A DNA stretch of 64,000 nucleotides from Pontixanthobacter luteolus (GCF_009828095.1 NZ_WTYP01000001.1:1488001-1552000); one strand, 5' to 3'; positions 27,894 through 37,819 are shown, counted from the stretch's first letter. The notes: a model not told the origin generated them from the sequence alone. Numbers and translations are program-made.

Positions 27894-29969
27894 ATGAAAT
27901 TCAGATCACTATCCAGGAATTTGTTCGCCGGCTGCGCATTCGCGGCATTGGCGATATCCCTGCCCGGCAGTGCTGCGGCAGACCATCATGCGGAGACGAC
28001 ATCAGGAATGAATACACCAGCACAAGCCGCCCCGTTGATCCCGCGCGAGGATTTGTTCGGCAACCCCACGCGCGCATCCGGCCAATTGAGCCCCGATGGC
28101 CAATGGCTGAGCTGGCTCGCGCCCAAAGACGGCGTGCTGAATGTGTGGATTGCACCGGCATCCGATCCCGCCGCTGCCAAAGTGATGACCAGCGCCGCCG
28201 ACAGGCCGATCAGGCAGTATTTCTGGGCCCCGGATTCGCGCAGCCTGCTGTATATTCAGGATAAGGGCGGCGATGAGAACTTCCTGCTTTACGGGATCGA
28301 CGTGGCGAGCGGCAAGGAACGCACGCTGACCCCCTTTGAAGAAACCCGGGTTCAGGTTTTCGGAACCTCCGAAACAATCCGCGACAAGATGCTGGTCGGC
28401 CTGAACAACCGCGATGCGAGGTTCCATGATCCCTATCTGCTGGACCTTAACACCGGCGAATTGACGCTGGTGCTGGAAAATAACGGTTATGCCGGTTTCC
28501 TCGCGGATGATAATCTTGACCTGCGGATGGCCGTGCGGCCCAACGCATCGGGGGGTATGGATTTCTTCCCTGTCACAAATGGCGAGATTGCCGCCGAGCC
28601 AAGCGAAAGTTCCGGTCTGGCGGATTCGCTGACCACACAGCCCGCCGGCTTCACCACCGATGGCAAGACTATGTACTGGATCGACAGCCGCGGCCGAAAC
28701 ACCGCCGCGCTGATCGCCCAGGATATGGCAACCGGCGAAAAGACCGTAATTGCAGAGAATGAAAAGGCCGACATTGGCGGCGCGATGCAGGACCCCAAGA
28801 CTGGCGAGATCGAGGCTTACAGCTTCACCTATCTCACCACCGAATGGACCGCGATCGACCAGGACGTGAAGTCTTCGCTCGATTGGCTGGGCGAGCGGCT
28901 GGAGGGCGAATTTGGCGTCCAGTCGCGGACGGAGGACGACACGAAGTGGATCGTCTGGAACGACCCGCTGACCGCACCCAGCAAAACGTTCATTTATGAC
29001 CGCCCTGCAAAGACGCTGACGGAATTCTACACCACCCGGCCCGAACTGGTCGGGGCGCCGCTGCAGACGATGCACACGCTGGAACTGAAATCGCGCGACG
29101 GGTTGACGCTGCCTTCCTACCTCACCCTGCCGCCAGGCAGCGATAGCGATGGCGACGGGGTTCCCGATGCGGCCGTTCCGATGATCCTGCTGGTTCATGG
29201 CGGCCCCTGGGCACGCGACGGTTTCGGGTACAATTCATACCATCAATGGCTGGCCAATCGCGGTTATGCCGTGATGAGCGTCAACTTCCGCGGCTCCACC
29301 GGTTTCGGCAAGGATTTCATATCTGCCGGCGACCTGGAATGGGGCAAGAAAATGCACGATGACCTGATCGACGCGGTCGATTGGGCGATCGATAACGGAG
29401 TGACCCGTGCAGATCAGGTAGCGATCATGGGCGGCTCCTATGGCGGCTATGCAACGCTCGCGGGGCTGACGTTCACGCCCGACAAATTCGCCTGCGGTGT
29501 CGATATCGTCGGCCCGTCCAACCTCGAAACCCTGCTGGAGACCATCCCGCCATATTGGGAACCGCTGATTGCTCAGTTCCACGAACGCATGGGCAATCCC
29601 AACACGCCGGAAGGGCTCGCAATGTTGAAAGAGCGCAGCCCGCTCTATTCGGCAGACAAGATCGTAAAACCGCTCCTGATCGGTCAGGGTGCCAACGATC
29701 CCAGGGTGAAACAGGCGGAAAGCGACCAGATTGTCGGCGCAATGAAGGAACACGGCATTCCCGTGACCTATGTGCTGTATCCCGACGAAGGACACGGTTT
29801 CGCGAAGCCAAACAACAACATCGCCTTCAACGCAGTGACAGAGAATTTCCTCGCCACCTGCCTTGGCGGGCGCGCTGAACCGATTGGCGACACGGTGAGC
29901 GGATCGACCGCTGAAATCATCGAGGGCGCAGAACATGTGAAGGGCCTTGAAGAAGCCCTCGGCGGGTAA
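27894..29969 (+). CDS. Exported S9-family (prolyl-oligopeptidase-like) serine peptidase
   Basis: The 691-residue product has a signal peptide ending near GSAAADHH, a seven-bladed beta-propeller domain (about 60-390) and a C-terminal alpha/beta-hydrolase domain. The catalytic triad is S515 in GGSYGGYA, D602 in GANDPRV and H634 in EGHGF. A DSDGDGVPD calcium-loop-like motif (417-425) precedes the hydrolase domain. The ATG at 27894 has AGGGAGA upstream; the frame opens 24 codons earlier. The enzyme should cut short peptides in the periplasm. It is divergent from the precursor-peptide genes; lasso-peptide isopeptidases are members of this superfamily, but general peptide scavenging is at least as likely. 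Confidence 0.9.
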   Translation: MKFRSLSRNLFAGCAFAALAISLPGSAAADHHAETTSGMNTPAQAAPLIPREDLFGNPTRASGQLSPDGQWLSWLAPKDGVLNVWIAPASDPAAAKVMTSAADRPIRQYFWAPDSRSLLYIQDKGGDENFLLYGIDVASGKERTLTPFEETRVQVFGTSETIRDKMLVGLNNRDARFHDPYLLDLNTGELTLVLENNGYAGFLADDNLDLRMAVRPNASGGMDFFPVTNGEIAAEPSESSGLADSLTTQPAGFTTDGKTMYWIDSRGRNTAALIAQDMATGEKTVIAENEKADIGGAMQDPKTGEIEAYSFTYLTTEWTAIDQDVKSSLDWLGERLEGEFGVQSRTEDDTKWIVWNDPLTAPSKTFIYDRPAKTLTEFYTTRPELVGAPLQTMHTLELKSRDGLTLPSYLTLPPGSDSDGDGVPDAAVPMILLVHGGPWARDGFGYNSYHQWLANRGYAVMSVNFRGSTGFGKDFISAGDLEWGKKMHDDLIDAVDWAIDNGVTRADQVAIMGGSYGGYATLAGLTFTPDKFACGVDIVGPSNLETLLETIPPYWEPLIAQFHERMGNPNTPEGLAMLKERSPLYSADKIVKPLLIGQGANDPRVKQAESDQIVGAMKEHGIPVTYVLYPDEGHGFAKPNNNIAFNAVTENFLATCLGGRAEPIGDTVSGSTAEIIEGAEHVKGLEEALGG

Positions 29970-29994
29970 ATTTGCCGCCGCTGCTGACAAACGA

Positions 29995-30031
29995 GCCGCG
30001 CGGGGTTAGGTCCCCGGGCGGCTTATTTGTT
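29995..30031 (+). terminator. Terminator after the S9 peptidase gene
   Basis: An 11-base GC-rich stem (29995-30005 with 30012-30022, one mismatch) and a 6-base loop are followed by TTATTTGTT. It lies only about 10 bases before the GTG start region of the SDR gene, so the T-run runs into that gene's leader. Confidence 0.65.
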
Positions 30032-30042
30032 GGGAGAGCATT

Positions 30043-30849
30043 GTGAGCGAGCGGAAAGCTATTTTCATTACAGGCGGCGGGTCGGGCATCGGCCGCGCTA
30101 TCGCGCAATATTTCGGCGAGCGCGGCTGGTTCATCGGCCTTGCCGATATCGACGCGGAAGGGATGAAAGGCACCGAAGCTTTGCTGCCCGGCGGTTATTC
30201 CTACAGCCGTGTGCTCGACGTTCGCGAGCGGGATGCGTGGGATACCGCGCTGGAAGCATTCTCTGTCGCTGCCGGAGGGCGGATCGACGTGGTCGCCAAC
30301 AATGCCGGGATCCCGATCGGCGGCTCGTTGATCGAAAACAGCACCGATGAAATCGAACGCTGCCTGGATATCAATCTGAAAGGCGTGCTGTTTGGCGCGC
30401 AGGCAGCCTATCCGCATCTGAAGAAAACCGCGCCGGGCAGCTGCTTGCTGAACACCGCAAGTGCAGCCGGTGTCTACGGCACACCGGGCGCATCGGTTTA
30501 CAGCGCGACAAAGTTCGGCGTGCGCGGCATCACTGAAAGCCTGGACGGTGAATGGGCGGACGATGGCATTAATGTGCGGTCGCTGTGCCCCAGCTTCATC
30601 GACACGCCGTTGCTCGACAAGACCCCCAACCACGGGGCGAACGAGGCCATTCGTGCCCGCGTGACCGATGCCGGTCTTGAAATTACTCCGGTTGAAGAAG
30701 TCGCGAAAGCTGCATGGGACGCCGTGCATAGCGACAAATTGCACACGCTGGTTGGCAAGACCGCAAAGCAGATTGGCTTTGCTGCTCGCTGGATGCCGGG
30801 CCGGGTGCGCAAACAGACACGTTCATCCTTCCGCCCCCTTGGCAAATAG
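30043..30849 (+). CDS. Short-chain dehydrogenase/reductase
   Basis: The 268-residue classical SDR has the nucleotide motif TGGGSGIG near residue 10, NNAG (about 87-90), a serine in NTASAAG, and the YSATK catalytic Tyr-Lys pair. The region after the active site (DTPLLDKTPN) is substrate-specific and I cannot name the substrate. The basic C-terminal tail (RWMPGRVRKQTRSSF) is unusual for the family. It starts at a GTG preceded by GGGAGA and is followed 7 bases later by the esterase gene, so the two are likely cotranscribed. Confidence 0.88.
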   Translation: MSERKAIFITGGGSGIGRAIAQYFGERGWFIGLADIDAEGMKGTEALLPGGYSYSRVLDVRERDAWDTALEAFSVAAGGRIDVVANNAGIPIGGSLIENSTDEIERCLDINLKGVLFGAQAAYPHLKKTAPGSCLLNTASAAGVYGTPGASVYSATKFGVRGITESLDGEWADDGINVRSLCPSFIDTPLLDKTPNHGANEAIRARVTDAGLEITPVEEVAKAAWDAVHSDKLHTLVGKTAKQIGFAARWMPGRVRKQTRSSFRPLGK

Positions 30850-30856
30850 GCTCCGT

Positions 30857-31906
30857 ATGAAATTTCCAATGATTGCGTGCGCCGCCGCGCTTGCACTGCT
30901 GCCGCACAATATTGCCGCCCAGCCTGCTGGCGGTGAACCGGTTTCGATCGGCATGACCTATTCCATTCCGGCGACAGCATTCGAGGGCGAGCGGCGCTTG
31001 ACCGTGCGTCTGCCAGCCGGATACGTCGAACAGCCCGAAAAACAATTTCCCGTGGTCTATGTGATCGATGGCGGTCCGGAGCAGGATTTCCCGCATATCG
31101 CCGGGATTGCACAGAGCCGCGACATGAATTGGAGCTTTGGCCGGTTCATTCTGGTCGGGATCGAGACAGTGAACCGCCGGGCGGAAATTTCGCCCCCGGT
31201 TCGGCCAGAGGCGCTGGCAGAATATGAAGAAAGTCTCGGTGCCAAGCCGGGCGGGTCGGAGAATTTTCGGCGCTTCATTGCTAAGGATGTAAAACCCTGG
31301 GTGGAGGCCAATTTCCGCACCGACGGTCATAACGCCGTCATGGGGGAATCGCTGGCCGGGCTGTTCATCATGGAAACACTGATGAAACAGCCTGACCTGT
31401 TCGACGACTGGATCGCCGTCTCGCCTTCCATGTGGTTCGATGACATGAAACTGGCGCGCGAGGCCGCATCAATGATGCCGGCTGCCGCTGGCGGCAAGGA
31501 ACGGATTTACCTGACGCTTGCCAATGAAGGCTACCGGCACGAGGAAGGTGTCGAACGACTGGTCGATGCGTTTCGCAGCAGTGCGCCAGCCGATTGGAAA
31601 TGGGCCTATGTCCCGCTGAACGACAGTGAAACCCACGGCACAATCTATCACACCGCTGCGCTCGATGCGTTTCGCCTGCTCTACGGCGAACCGCACCGCG
31701 AATACCGCCCGGCTGGCGAGATGGTGGGCGGGACAGCCGATCCCCGCACCGATGCCGAACAGGCCATCCTGGATACAGAATGCGGTGCCGACAACACCCT
31801 CAGCACCACCCCCGGGGCCGCGGCCATGGGACGCGGCCGGCTATTTTACCGCTGCCTCAGCCTCGACCTTGGCCCGCGCGCGCGCGAAGGCACGCTGATA
31901 CCCTAG
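30857..31906 (+). CDS. Exported esterase D-family alpha/beta hydrolase
   Basis: The 349-residue product has a signal peptide ending NIAAQ and an esterase/putative feruloyl-esterase or S-formylglutathione hydrolase-like fold (PF00756 type). The strand [20 protein letters not shown] precedes the nucleophile S165 in GESLAG, and a candidate catalytic His lies in SETHGT. A cysteine-containing C-terminal extension of about 60 residues (TECGADN...FYRCLSL) could form a disulfide in the periplasm. Siderophore-ester or acyl-ester hydrolysis are typical roles; none can be chosen here. Its TAG stop shares CTAG with the convergent pterin-dehydratase stop. Confidence 0.85.
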   Translation: MKFPMIACAAALALLPHNIAAQPAGGEPVSIGMTYSIPATAFEGERRLTVRLPAGYVEQPEKQFPVVYVIDGGPEQDFPHIAGIAQSRDMNWSFGRFILVGIETVNRRAEISPPVRPEALAEYEESLGAKPGGSENFRRFIAKDVKPWVEANFRTDGHNAVMGESLAGLFIMETLMKQPDLFDDWIAVSPSMWFDDMKLAREAASMMPAAAGGKERIYLTLANEGYRHEEGVERLVDAFRSSAPADWKWAYVPLNDSETHGTIYHTAALDAFRLLYGEPHREYRPAGEMVGGTADPRTDAEQAILDTECGADNTLSTTPGAAAMGRGRLFYRCLSLDLGPRAREGTLIP

Positions 31907-32193
31907 AGCAATTCCTCGATTGCCTTGGCCAGTTTGATATCGCGCTGCGACAATCCGTCCGCATCGTGCGTGGTCAGGGTGATTTCGACGCGGTTATAGA
32001 CGTTAAACCATTCCGGGTGGTGATCCTGTTTCTCAGCCAGGATCGCCACACTGGTCATGAAACCAAATGCTTCGACGAAGTTCGCGAATTTGAAGGTCCG
32101 CTCGATCGCGGCACCATCCCGGCCCAGCGTCCAGCCATCCAGCTGGATCAAAGCATCATCGCGCTCTGCTTCGGTTAGTTTTGCGACACTCAT
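31903..32193 (-). CDS. phhB: 4a-hydroxytetrahydrobiopterin dehydratase (PCD/DCoH)
   Basis: This 96-residue enzyme dehydrates 4a-hydroxytetrahydrobiopterin, recycling the cofactor of aromatic hydroxylases. Visible are [19 protein letters not shown] and the active-site motif [20 protein letters not shown], which carries the paired histidines and the HPE(W) core. Length fits the family. The ATG at 32193 is preferred; the frame is open 17 codons upstream. No phenylalanine hydroxylase gene is in the window. Confidence 0.93.
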   Translation of the reverse strand: MSVAKLTEAERDDALIQLDGWTLGRDGAAIERTFKFANFVEAFGFMTSVAILAEKQDHHPEWFNVYNRVEITLTTHDADGLSQRDIKLAKAIEELL

Positions 32194-32293
32194 GTAATTC
32201 TCCGTGATTGTGCTCTGCGGACTGGCCGCGCGGCGAACCGCCACGCATGGTGGCGCTTGTTACCGGCCAGCCTTTCCCCTATCGGGCAGCGCC

Positions 32294-32878
32294 ATGCAAG
32301 CCTGCAGCCTATCCGCATCCGAACTTGCCTGCCGGCGCGGAGATCGTGTGCTTTTTCGCGATCTGGGATTGGCCATGGACGGCGGGTCTGCTTTGCACAT
32401 CACCGGCTCCAACGGCATCGGCAAGTCCAGCCTCATGCGGATTCTGGCCGGATTGCTGCGCCCCTATTCGGGATCGGTCCAGCGAACTGGAACGGTGGCC
32501 CTCCTCGACGAAAACCCCGCGCTCGATCCGCAATTGCCACTTGGCAAGGCACTGCAATTCTGGGGCCGGGTCGACCGGTGTGATGATGCCGGAGAAATCG
32601 CCTCCGTCCTCGACATGGACAGCTTGCTGGATGTGCCCTTCCGCTATCTTTCGACCGGTCAAAGGAAACGTGCCGCATTTGCGAGATTGGTCAACCAAGG
32701 CGCGCCGATATGGCTGCTCGACGAACCGCTTAACGGTTTGGACGCAGAGGCGCGCAAACGCATCACTGCGCTGATCAAATTGCATTGCAGCGATGGCGGT
32801 ATTTGCGTGATCGCGTCCCATCAGGCGATGGATTTGCCCGATTGCGAGACGCTGCCGCTAGAGGAGTATGCCCTGTGA
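32294..32878 (+). CDS. ccmA: Cytochrome c maturation ABC transporter ATPase CcmA
   Basis: CcmA is the ATPase of the CcmABC(D) complex that releases holo-CcmE during c-type cytochrome maturation. The 194-residue product has Walker A GSNGIGKS (38-45), signature LSTGQRKR and Walker B IWLLDEP, followed by an H-loop ASHQ. It is small, as expected for CcmA. The ATG at 32294 has no strong ribosome-binding site. Its stop overlaps the ccmB GTG (GTGA). Confidence 0.93.
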   Translation: MQACSLSASELACRRGDRVLFRDLGLAMDGGSALHITGSNGIGKSSLMRILAGLLRPYSGSVQRTGTVALLDENPALDPQLPLGKALQFWGRVDRCDDAGEIASVLDMDSLLDVPFRYLSTGQRKRAAFARLVNQGAPIWLLDEPLNGLDAEARKRITALIKLHCSDGGICVIASHQAMDLPDCETLPLEEYAL

Positions 32879-33528
32879 TTTGGCAGCTTCTGCGGCGCGA
32901 TTTGGGTCTGTTGCTGCCCGGCGGAAAAAGCGGGGGCACGTTGCTGCCGCTGCTGTTTTTCCTGGCCGTTGCGATGCTCTATCCCTTCGCGGTCGGCCCC
33001 GATGCACCGCTGTTGGCGCGAACTGGCGGCGGGGTGATCTGGATTGCCGCATTGCTCGCGTCGATACTGCCGCTGGACAGGCTGATCGCCCCTGATCTCG
33101 AACTGGGGGTGTTTGATCAATTGGCCCTGCGGGGCATTTCGGATGAGGCGGTTATCGCTGTCCGCATCACCGCCCACTGGCTCAGTTTTGCACCGCTGCT
33201 GCTGTTTTCCGCCCTGCCCGCTGCTGCATTGTTGGGGCTGGAGGATGGCAGCGTTCGGCTGGTGATGCTCGGCCTTCTGGCGGGTACGCCGGGGCTTGCA
33301 GCAATCGGCGTGATGATCGCTGCCCTAACCGCAAGCCTCCGCGGGGGTGCTGCGTTGTCGGGCCTGATGCTGATACCACTAGCCGTGCCGATCCTGATTT
33401 TCGGTGCGGGCAGTCTTGCACGCGGAGATGCCAGCGGCATCGCGCTATGCGCAGCGATTAGCCTGGTGCTGGTGGCGATTGCCCCGTTCGCTGGCGGCGC
33501 GGCGCTCAGGGCCGCGCGCGAAACCTAA
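32875..33528 (+). CDS. ccmB: Heme exporter protein CcmB
   Basis: This is the membrane subunit of the CcmAB complex. The 217-residue product has six hydrophobic segments and the CcmB motif LLPLLFFLAVAMLYPFAVGP near the N-terminus, and LASILPLDRLIAPDLELGVFDQL. It starts at GTG 32875, overlapping ccmA by 4 bases, with GAGGAG about 12 bases upstream. ccmC does not follow: the next gene, map, is convergent, and the stop codons of the two overlap (CTAA). Confidence 0.93.
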   Translation: MIWQLLRRDLGLLLPGGKSGGTLLPLLFFLAVAMLYPFAVGPDAPLLARTGGGVIWIAALLASILPLDRLIAPDLELGVFDQLALRGISDEAVIAVRITAHWLSFAPLLLFSALPAAALLGLEDGSVRLVMLGLLAGTPGLAAIGVMIAALTASLRGGAALSGLMLIPLAVPILIFGAGSLARGDASGIALCAAISLVLVAIAPFAGGAALRAARET

Positions 33529-34361
33529 TCGTAAGGCGGCTGGTGCAGGCCTTTGGGGCTGAGAGTGAAAATCTCGTTGCCCGTTTCAGTGATTGCCAGC
33601 GAATGTTCAAACTGCGCCGACAGTGACTTGTCGCGGGTAACTGCGGTCCAGCCATCACTGAGCATTTTGGCCCAAGGCTTGCCGATATTGATCATTGGTT
33701 CGATGGTGAAGAACATCCCAGGCTTAAGCTCAGGCCCGGTTCCCGCTTTCGCCGCATGGATCACCTCGGGCGCATCATGAAACAGGCGGCCCAGGCCGTG
33801 CCCGCAAAATTCGCGCACCACTCCGTACCGGTGTTTTTGCGCATGCTCTAGAATGGCCGCACCAATATCACCCAACCTGTTGCCGGGTTTCGCCTGATCG
33901 ATCCCGAGCATCAGGCATTCATAGGTTACATCGACCAGCCGCCGCGCTTTCAGCGGAACATCGCCAACAAAATACATGCGGCTGGTGTCGCCATGCCATC
34001 CATCCAGCAAGGGCGTAACATCGATATTGACGATGTCGCCGCTCTTGAGCGTTTTTTCGCTCGGGATACCGTGGCAGATGACATGATTGATCGAGATGCA
34101 GCAGCTGTGTGTGTAACCGCGATAGCCAAGCGTTGCCGGCACCGATCCGCCGTCGAACATCAGTTCGCGAACCTTGTCGTCAATTTCCGCGGTGGTCACA
34201 CCGGGCTGAACCATAGGCGCGATTTCATCGAGGATGCTGGCGGCCAGCTGGCCTGCCTTGCGCATACCCTCGAAACCGGCTTGGCCGTGGAGCTTGATAG
34301 TGCCGTCGCGTACGACGGTCTCGGTGCCTTCGATTACCTGATATTCGTTCATCTGGCTCAC
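33525..34361 (-). CDS. map: Methionine aminopeptidase, type I
   Basis: Map removes the N-terminal Met from nascent proteins. The 278-residue metallopeptidase has the NHVICHGIPS motif, the metal ligands in VNIDVTPLLDGWHGDTSRMYFVG, the histidine in CGHGLGRLFHDAPEV, and glutamates in FTIEPMINIG and FEHSLAIT. An N-terminal extension of about 25 residues precedes the catalytic domain. The start at 34361 and an internal Met three codons later are both possible. It is divergent from the M17 aminopeptidase gene, and their short shared upstream region (34362-34424) must hold both promoters. Confidence 0.96.
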   Translation of the reverse strand: MSQMNEYQVIEGTETVVRDGTIKLHGQAGFEGMRKAGQLAASILDEIAPMVQPGVTTAEIDDKVRELMFDGGSVPATLGYRGYTHSCCISINHVICHGIPSEKTLKSGDIVNIDVTPLLDGWHGDTSRMYFVGDVPLKARRLVDVTYECLMLGIDQAKPGNRLGDIGAAILEHAQKHRYGVVREFCGHGLGRLFHDAPEVIHAAKAGTGPELKPGMFFTIEPMINIGKPWAKMLSDGWTAVTRDKSLSAQFEHSLAITETGNEIFTLSPKGLHQPPYD

Positions 34362-34424
34362 ATAGCGATGCCCGCAGCAAATTGCGAGCTTGGAACATGC
34401 GCCTCAATCGCTACTTAGTATGGC

Positions 34425-35807
34425 ATGAGCAGAACACATGAATTGATCAAGGCCGACCGCGGCCAAGACGCCATCGCCATCCACCTGGTCAACACAGCCA
34501 GCTTCGATGAATTTTCCAAAACGCTCAGTGCGGGGCAGCGATCATCGCTGAAAGCACAGAAATTTAATGGCGGCGGATATCAGGTGGCGATTGTGCCCGA
34601 TGGCGACAGCTGGTTTGCCGTTGGCGGTGTGGCCGATCCCGCCGACCTGTCCAGTTGGTGCCTCGCCAAACTGGCCGATGTTCTGCCCGAAGGAACTTAC
34701 CGCCTCAAATCCGGCGATCCCGGTCCGGCGATGCATGGCTGGATTACTGCCCAGTACATATTCGATCGCTACACCGAGGATGAGAACGCGACCGGCCCGC
34801 GAGTACTGCTCAGCAAGCAGGCAAAGCACATCGATGCGGCGACCGCTGAGGCAAACGCCGTCAATCTCGTCTGCGATATGGTCAACACCCCGGCCGAAGA
34901 CATGGGGCCAGCTGCAATCGAGGCCGAGGCCGAACGGATCGCAAAGGATTACAAGGCAGAAATCCGCGTAACCAAGGGCGATGCGCTCGAAACCGATTAT
35001 CCCATGATCCACGCAGTCGGCCGCGCTGCCGCGCGCCATCATGCGCCGCGCCTGATCCAGATGGAATGGGGCGACGAAAAGGCCCCCCGCGTGGCAATCG
35101 TGGGCAAGGGCGTGACGTTTGATTCCGGCGGTCTCGACGTGAAATCCGCGGCCGGCATGAAATTGATGAAGAAAGACATGGGCGGTGCCGCGCACGCGCT
35201 CGCCCTAGCCGAACTGATTATGAATGCAGGGCTGAATGTGCGGCTGCACGTGTTGGTCCCGGCGGTCGAAAACGCGATTGCGGGCAACGCTTTCAGGCCC
35301 GGCGATGTATTGAACAGCCGCAAGGGGCTGACGGTCGAAATCGGCAATACCGACGCCGAAGGTCGGCTTATTCTGGGCGACGCACTGACCCGTGCCAGCG
35401 AAGACAATCCGGAATTGCTGATCGATTTTGCCACGCTGACCGGCGCTGCACGCGTGGCGCTGGGCCCTGACCTCCCCGCACTAATGACCCGCCGCGACGA
35501 AACCGCAGCCAAGCTGATCGAAGCAGGCAAGGCGCATGACGATGAGCCGTGGCGCCTTCCGCTGCCCGAAGCCTACGCCGAATGGCTGAATTCGGACATT
35601 GCCGATGTGAATAATGCGCACGGTAACGCCTATGCCGGTGCCAGCGTCGCGGGCCTGTTCCTGGACAAATTCGTCGGCGAAGGGATCGAGTGGGCGCATT
35701 TCGACACATTCGCGTGGCGTCCCTTCGCAAAACCTGGCCGTCCAAAAGGCGGCGCGGCCTATGGCCTGAGGGCTGCGTTTCACATGCTGCGTCAACGTTA
35801 CGGCTGA
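34425..35807 (+). CDS. Leucyl aminopeptidase-family (M17) metallopeptidase
   Basis: The 460-residue product has an N-terminal macro-like domain and a C-terminal M17 catalytic domain. The family signature NTDAEGRL lies at residues 308-315. Upstream are GKGVTFDSGGLDVKSAAGMKLMKKDMGG (two metal ligands and the catalytic Lys regions) and NTPAEDMGP. The length and PepB-like divergence mean it may not be the canonical PepA. It would release N-terminal residues from cytosolic peptides. Convergent or overlapping genes are absent. Confidence 0.92.
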   Translation: MSRTHELIKADRGQDAIAIHLVNTASFDEFSKTLSAGQRSSLKAQKFNGGGYQVAIVPDGDSWFAVGGVADPADLSSWCLAKLADVLPEGTYRLKSGDPGPAMHGWITAQYIFDRYTEDENATGPRVLLSKQAKHIDAATAEANAVNLVCDMVNTPAEDMGPAAIEAEAERIAKDYKAEIRVTKGDALETDYPMIHAVGRAAARHHAPRLIQMEWGDEKAPRVAIVGKGVTFDSGGLDVKSAAGMKLMKKDMGGAAHALALAELIMNAGLNVRLHVLVPAVENAIAGNAFRPGDVLNSRKGLTVEIGNTDAEGRLILGDALTRASEDNPELLIDFATLTGAARVALGPDLPALMTRRDETAAKLIEAGKAHDDEPWRLPLPEAYAEWLNSDIADVNNAHGNAYAGASVAGLFLDKFVGEGIEWAHFDTFAWRPFAKPGRPKGGAAYGLRAAFHMLRQRYG

Positions 35808-35928
35808 TCCGGCTGGGCAATCTTCGCCCATCATGCGTAAACTTGCCGGGAAGCTTATCTGCGTATAAGCGCGCCAATCCGCCTGCAAGCAGGTTGAAGG
35901 CGGCTACGATTAGGGGCAGACAGTCAAC

Positions 35929-36279
35929 GTGAGCAGCAAGGCGCAATACGATTTGCCGAAAGGTGATCTGGGATTGAAGGGCCCCGTTGCGCGCCCGAAA
36001 CCAGGGACGTTGCCCTTGCGCGGCGATCTGGCGCATATTGCGCTCGCAGACCGGTATCTGGTTCCGCATTATGTCGTGCCTCAAATCGGAAAAATCGCTT
36101 CTTCCGGGGCGGACCTGAAACTGGCGGCAGATGATGCTTCGGACACCCTGATGCGTCTTGAGGCCGGATCGTATTTCGAAATTCTCGATTTTGCCGGCAA
36201 TTGGTGCTGGGGCTGCGTTAGTGCAGATGGGCCGAGCGGGTATATCCAGAAGAGCGCGCTCGAAACCGCAGCAGCGTGA
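35929..36279 (+). CDS. SH3-like domain protein, apparently an NlpC/P60 peptidase lacking its catalytic domain
   Basis: The 116-residue protein begins at GTG 35929. It has a proline-rich lead-in followed by IALADRYLVPHYVVP and an SH3b-like fold ending PSGYIQKSALE. This arrangement matches the N-terminal region of the C40 (NlpC/P60) peptidases that sphingomonads usually encode beside an M17 aminopeptidase. Those proteins continue for about 150 more residues with a Cys-His catalytic domain. Here the frame stops after the SH3 part, and argC starts in GTGA overlap. No Cys/His active site remains, so it cannot be a peptidase on its own. Whether it is a truncation or a genuine stand-alone binding protein cannot be settled from one genome. 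Confidence 0.7.
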   Translation: MSSKAQYDLPKGDLGLKGPVARPKPGTLPLRGDLAHIALADRYLVPHYVVPQIGKIASSGADLKLAADDASDTLMRLEAGSYFEILDFAGNWCWGCVSADGPSGYIQKSALETAAA

Positions 36280-37211
36280 CCCTGTCTGTCTTCATTGATG
36301 GTGCCGCTGGCACCACTGGTCTGGAAATCCGTGACAGGTTGGCAAATCGCGGTGAGTTTTCGCTCATCGTGCTCGGCGACGATCAGCGTAAAGACGCCAA
36401 TTCGCGCCGCGATGCACTGAATTCTTGCGATATTGCGGTGCTTTGCCTGCCCGATGACGCTGCACGCGAGGCGGTCGGTATGATCGACAACAGCACAACG
36501 CGGGTCATCGATGCGTCGACCGCACACCGCGTCGCCAATGGCTGGGCTTATGGATTCCCTGAACTTGTAGGTCAGGCCGCAATCGCCAATGCCCTGCGCG
36601 TCGCCAATCCCGGCTGTTATCCCACAGGCTTCCTTGCGATGCTCGCTCCGCTGGTGCGCTCAGGCTTACTGCCGTCCGACTGGCCATGGTCAGTGAACGC
36701 TGTTTCCGGATATTCGGGAGGCGGAAATGCGCTTATCGACCGGTTTGAACAGGACCGTTCGATTGCGTGGCGCGGTTATGGCCTTGCCATGGGCCACAAG
36801 CATCTGGGCGAAATGCAGCATTATGCGGGTCTGGCCCATGCGCCGATTTTCGCTCCGGCAGTCATCGATGCACATCGCGGCATGTTCGTAGAAATTCCGG
36901 TTCCGCTGGCCTGCCTTGAAACCTCGGCCTCACCTGCAGATCTGCACGGCACGCTTTCGCAGCATTACGCCAGTTCTGCCGTGGTGAATGTCGCCCCGTT
37001 TGGCATAGAGATCGGTGAATTGTTGCTGCGCAAGGACGCTGCACCGTGGGACGGAATGACGCTGCATGTTTTCGCCGACGCAAACGGCGAACAGGTGCGG
37101 CTGATCGCGCAGCTCGACAATCTCGGCAAGGGCGCAAGCGGCGCGGCCGTGCAATCTCTCAATCTGATGGCTGGATTGCCAGAAGAAACCGGCCTTAGCC
37201 TGTCTGCCTGA
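36276..37211 (+). CDS. argC: N-acetyl-gamma-glutamyl-phosphate reductase (type 2)
   Basis: ArgC reduces N-acetylglutamyl-phosphate to the semialdehyde in arginine synthesis. The 311-residue product is the short type 2 form: FIDGAAGTTGLEIRDRL at the start, the catalytic cysteine C114 in NPGCYPTG, and the GHKHLGEMQHYAG motif. GTG start in 4-base overlap with the preceding SH3-domain gene. The rest of the arginine pathway is not in the window. Confidence 0.94.
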   Translation: MTLSVFIDGAAGTTGLEIRDRLANRGEFSLIVLGDDQRKDANSRRDALNSCDIAVLCLPDDAAREAVGMIDNSTTRVIDASTAHRVANGWAYGFPELVGQAAIANALRVANPGCYPTGFLAMLAPLVRSGLLPSDWPWSVNAVSGYSGGGNALIDRFEQDRSIAWRGYGLAMGHKHLGEMQHYAGLAHAPIFAPAVIDAHRGMFVEIPVPLACLETSASPADLHGTLSQHYASSAVVNVAPFGIEIGELLLRKDAAPWDGMTLHVFADANGEQVRLIAQLDNLGKGASGAAVQSLNLMAGLPEETGLSLSA

Positions 37212-37297
37212 AATTTAGGCACTCCCTGCTTTCGATTCGGGCAGATTCGCCGCACCGGGGCATCTTGCTTTGACTCGCAGCTTTGGCCCTGCTCTAA

Positions 37298-37819
<522 letters not shown>

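Noticed and set aside
28002-29198. 398-codon frame opposite the S9 peptidase
   Set aside because: Antisense shadow; the plus-strand gene has signal peptide and catalytic triad.
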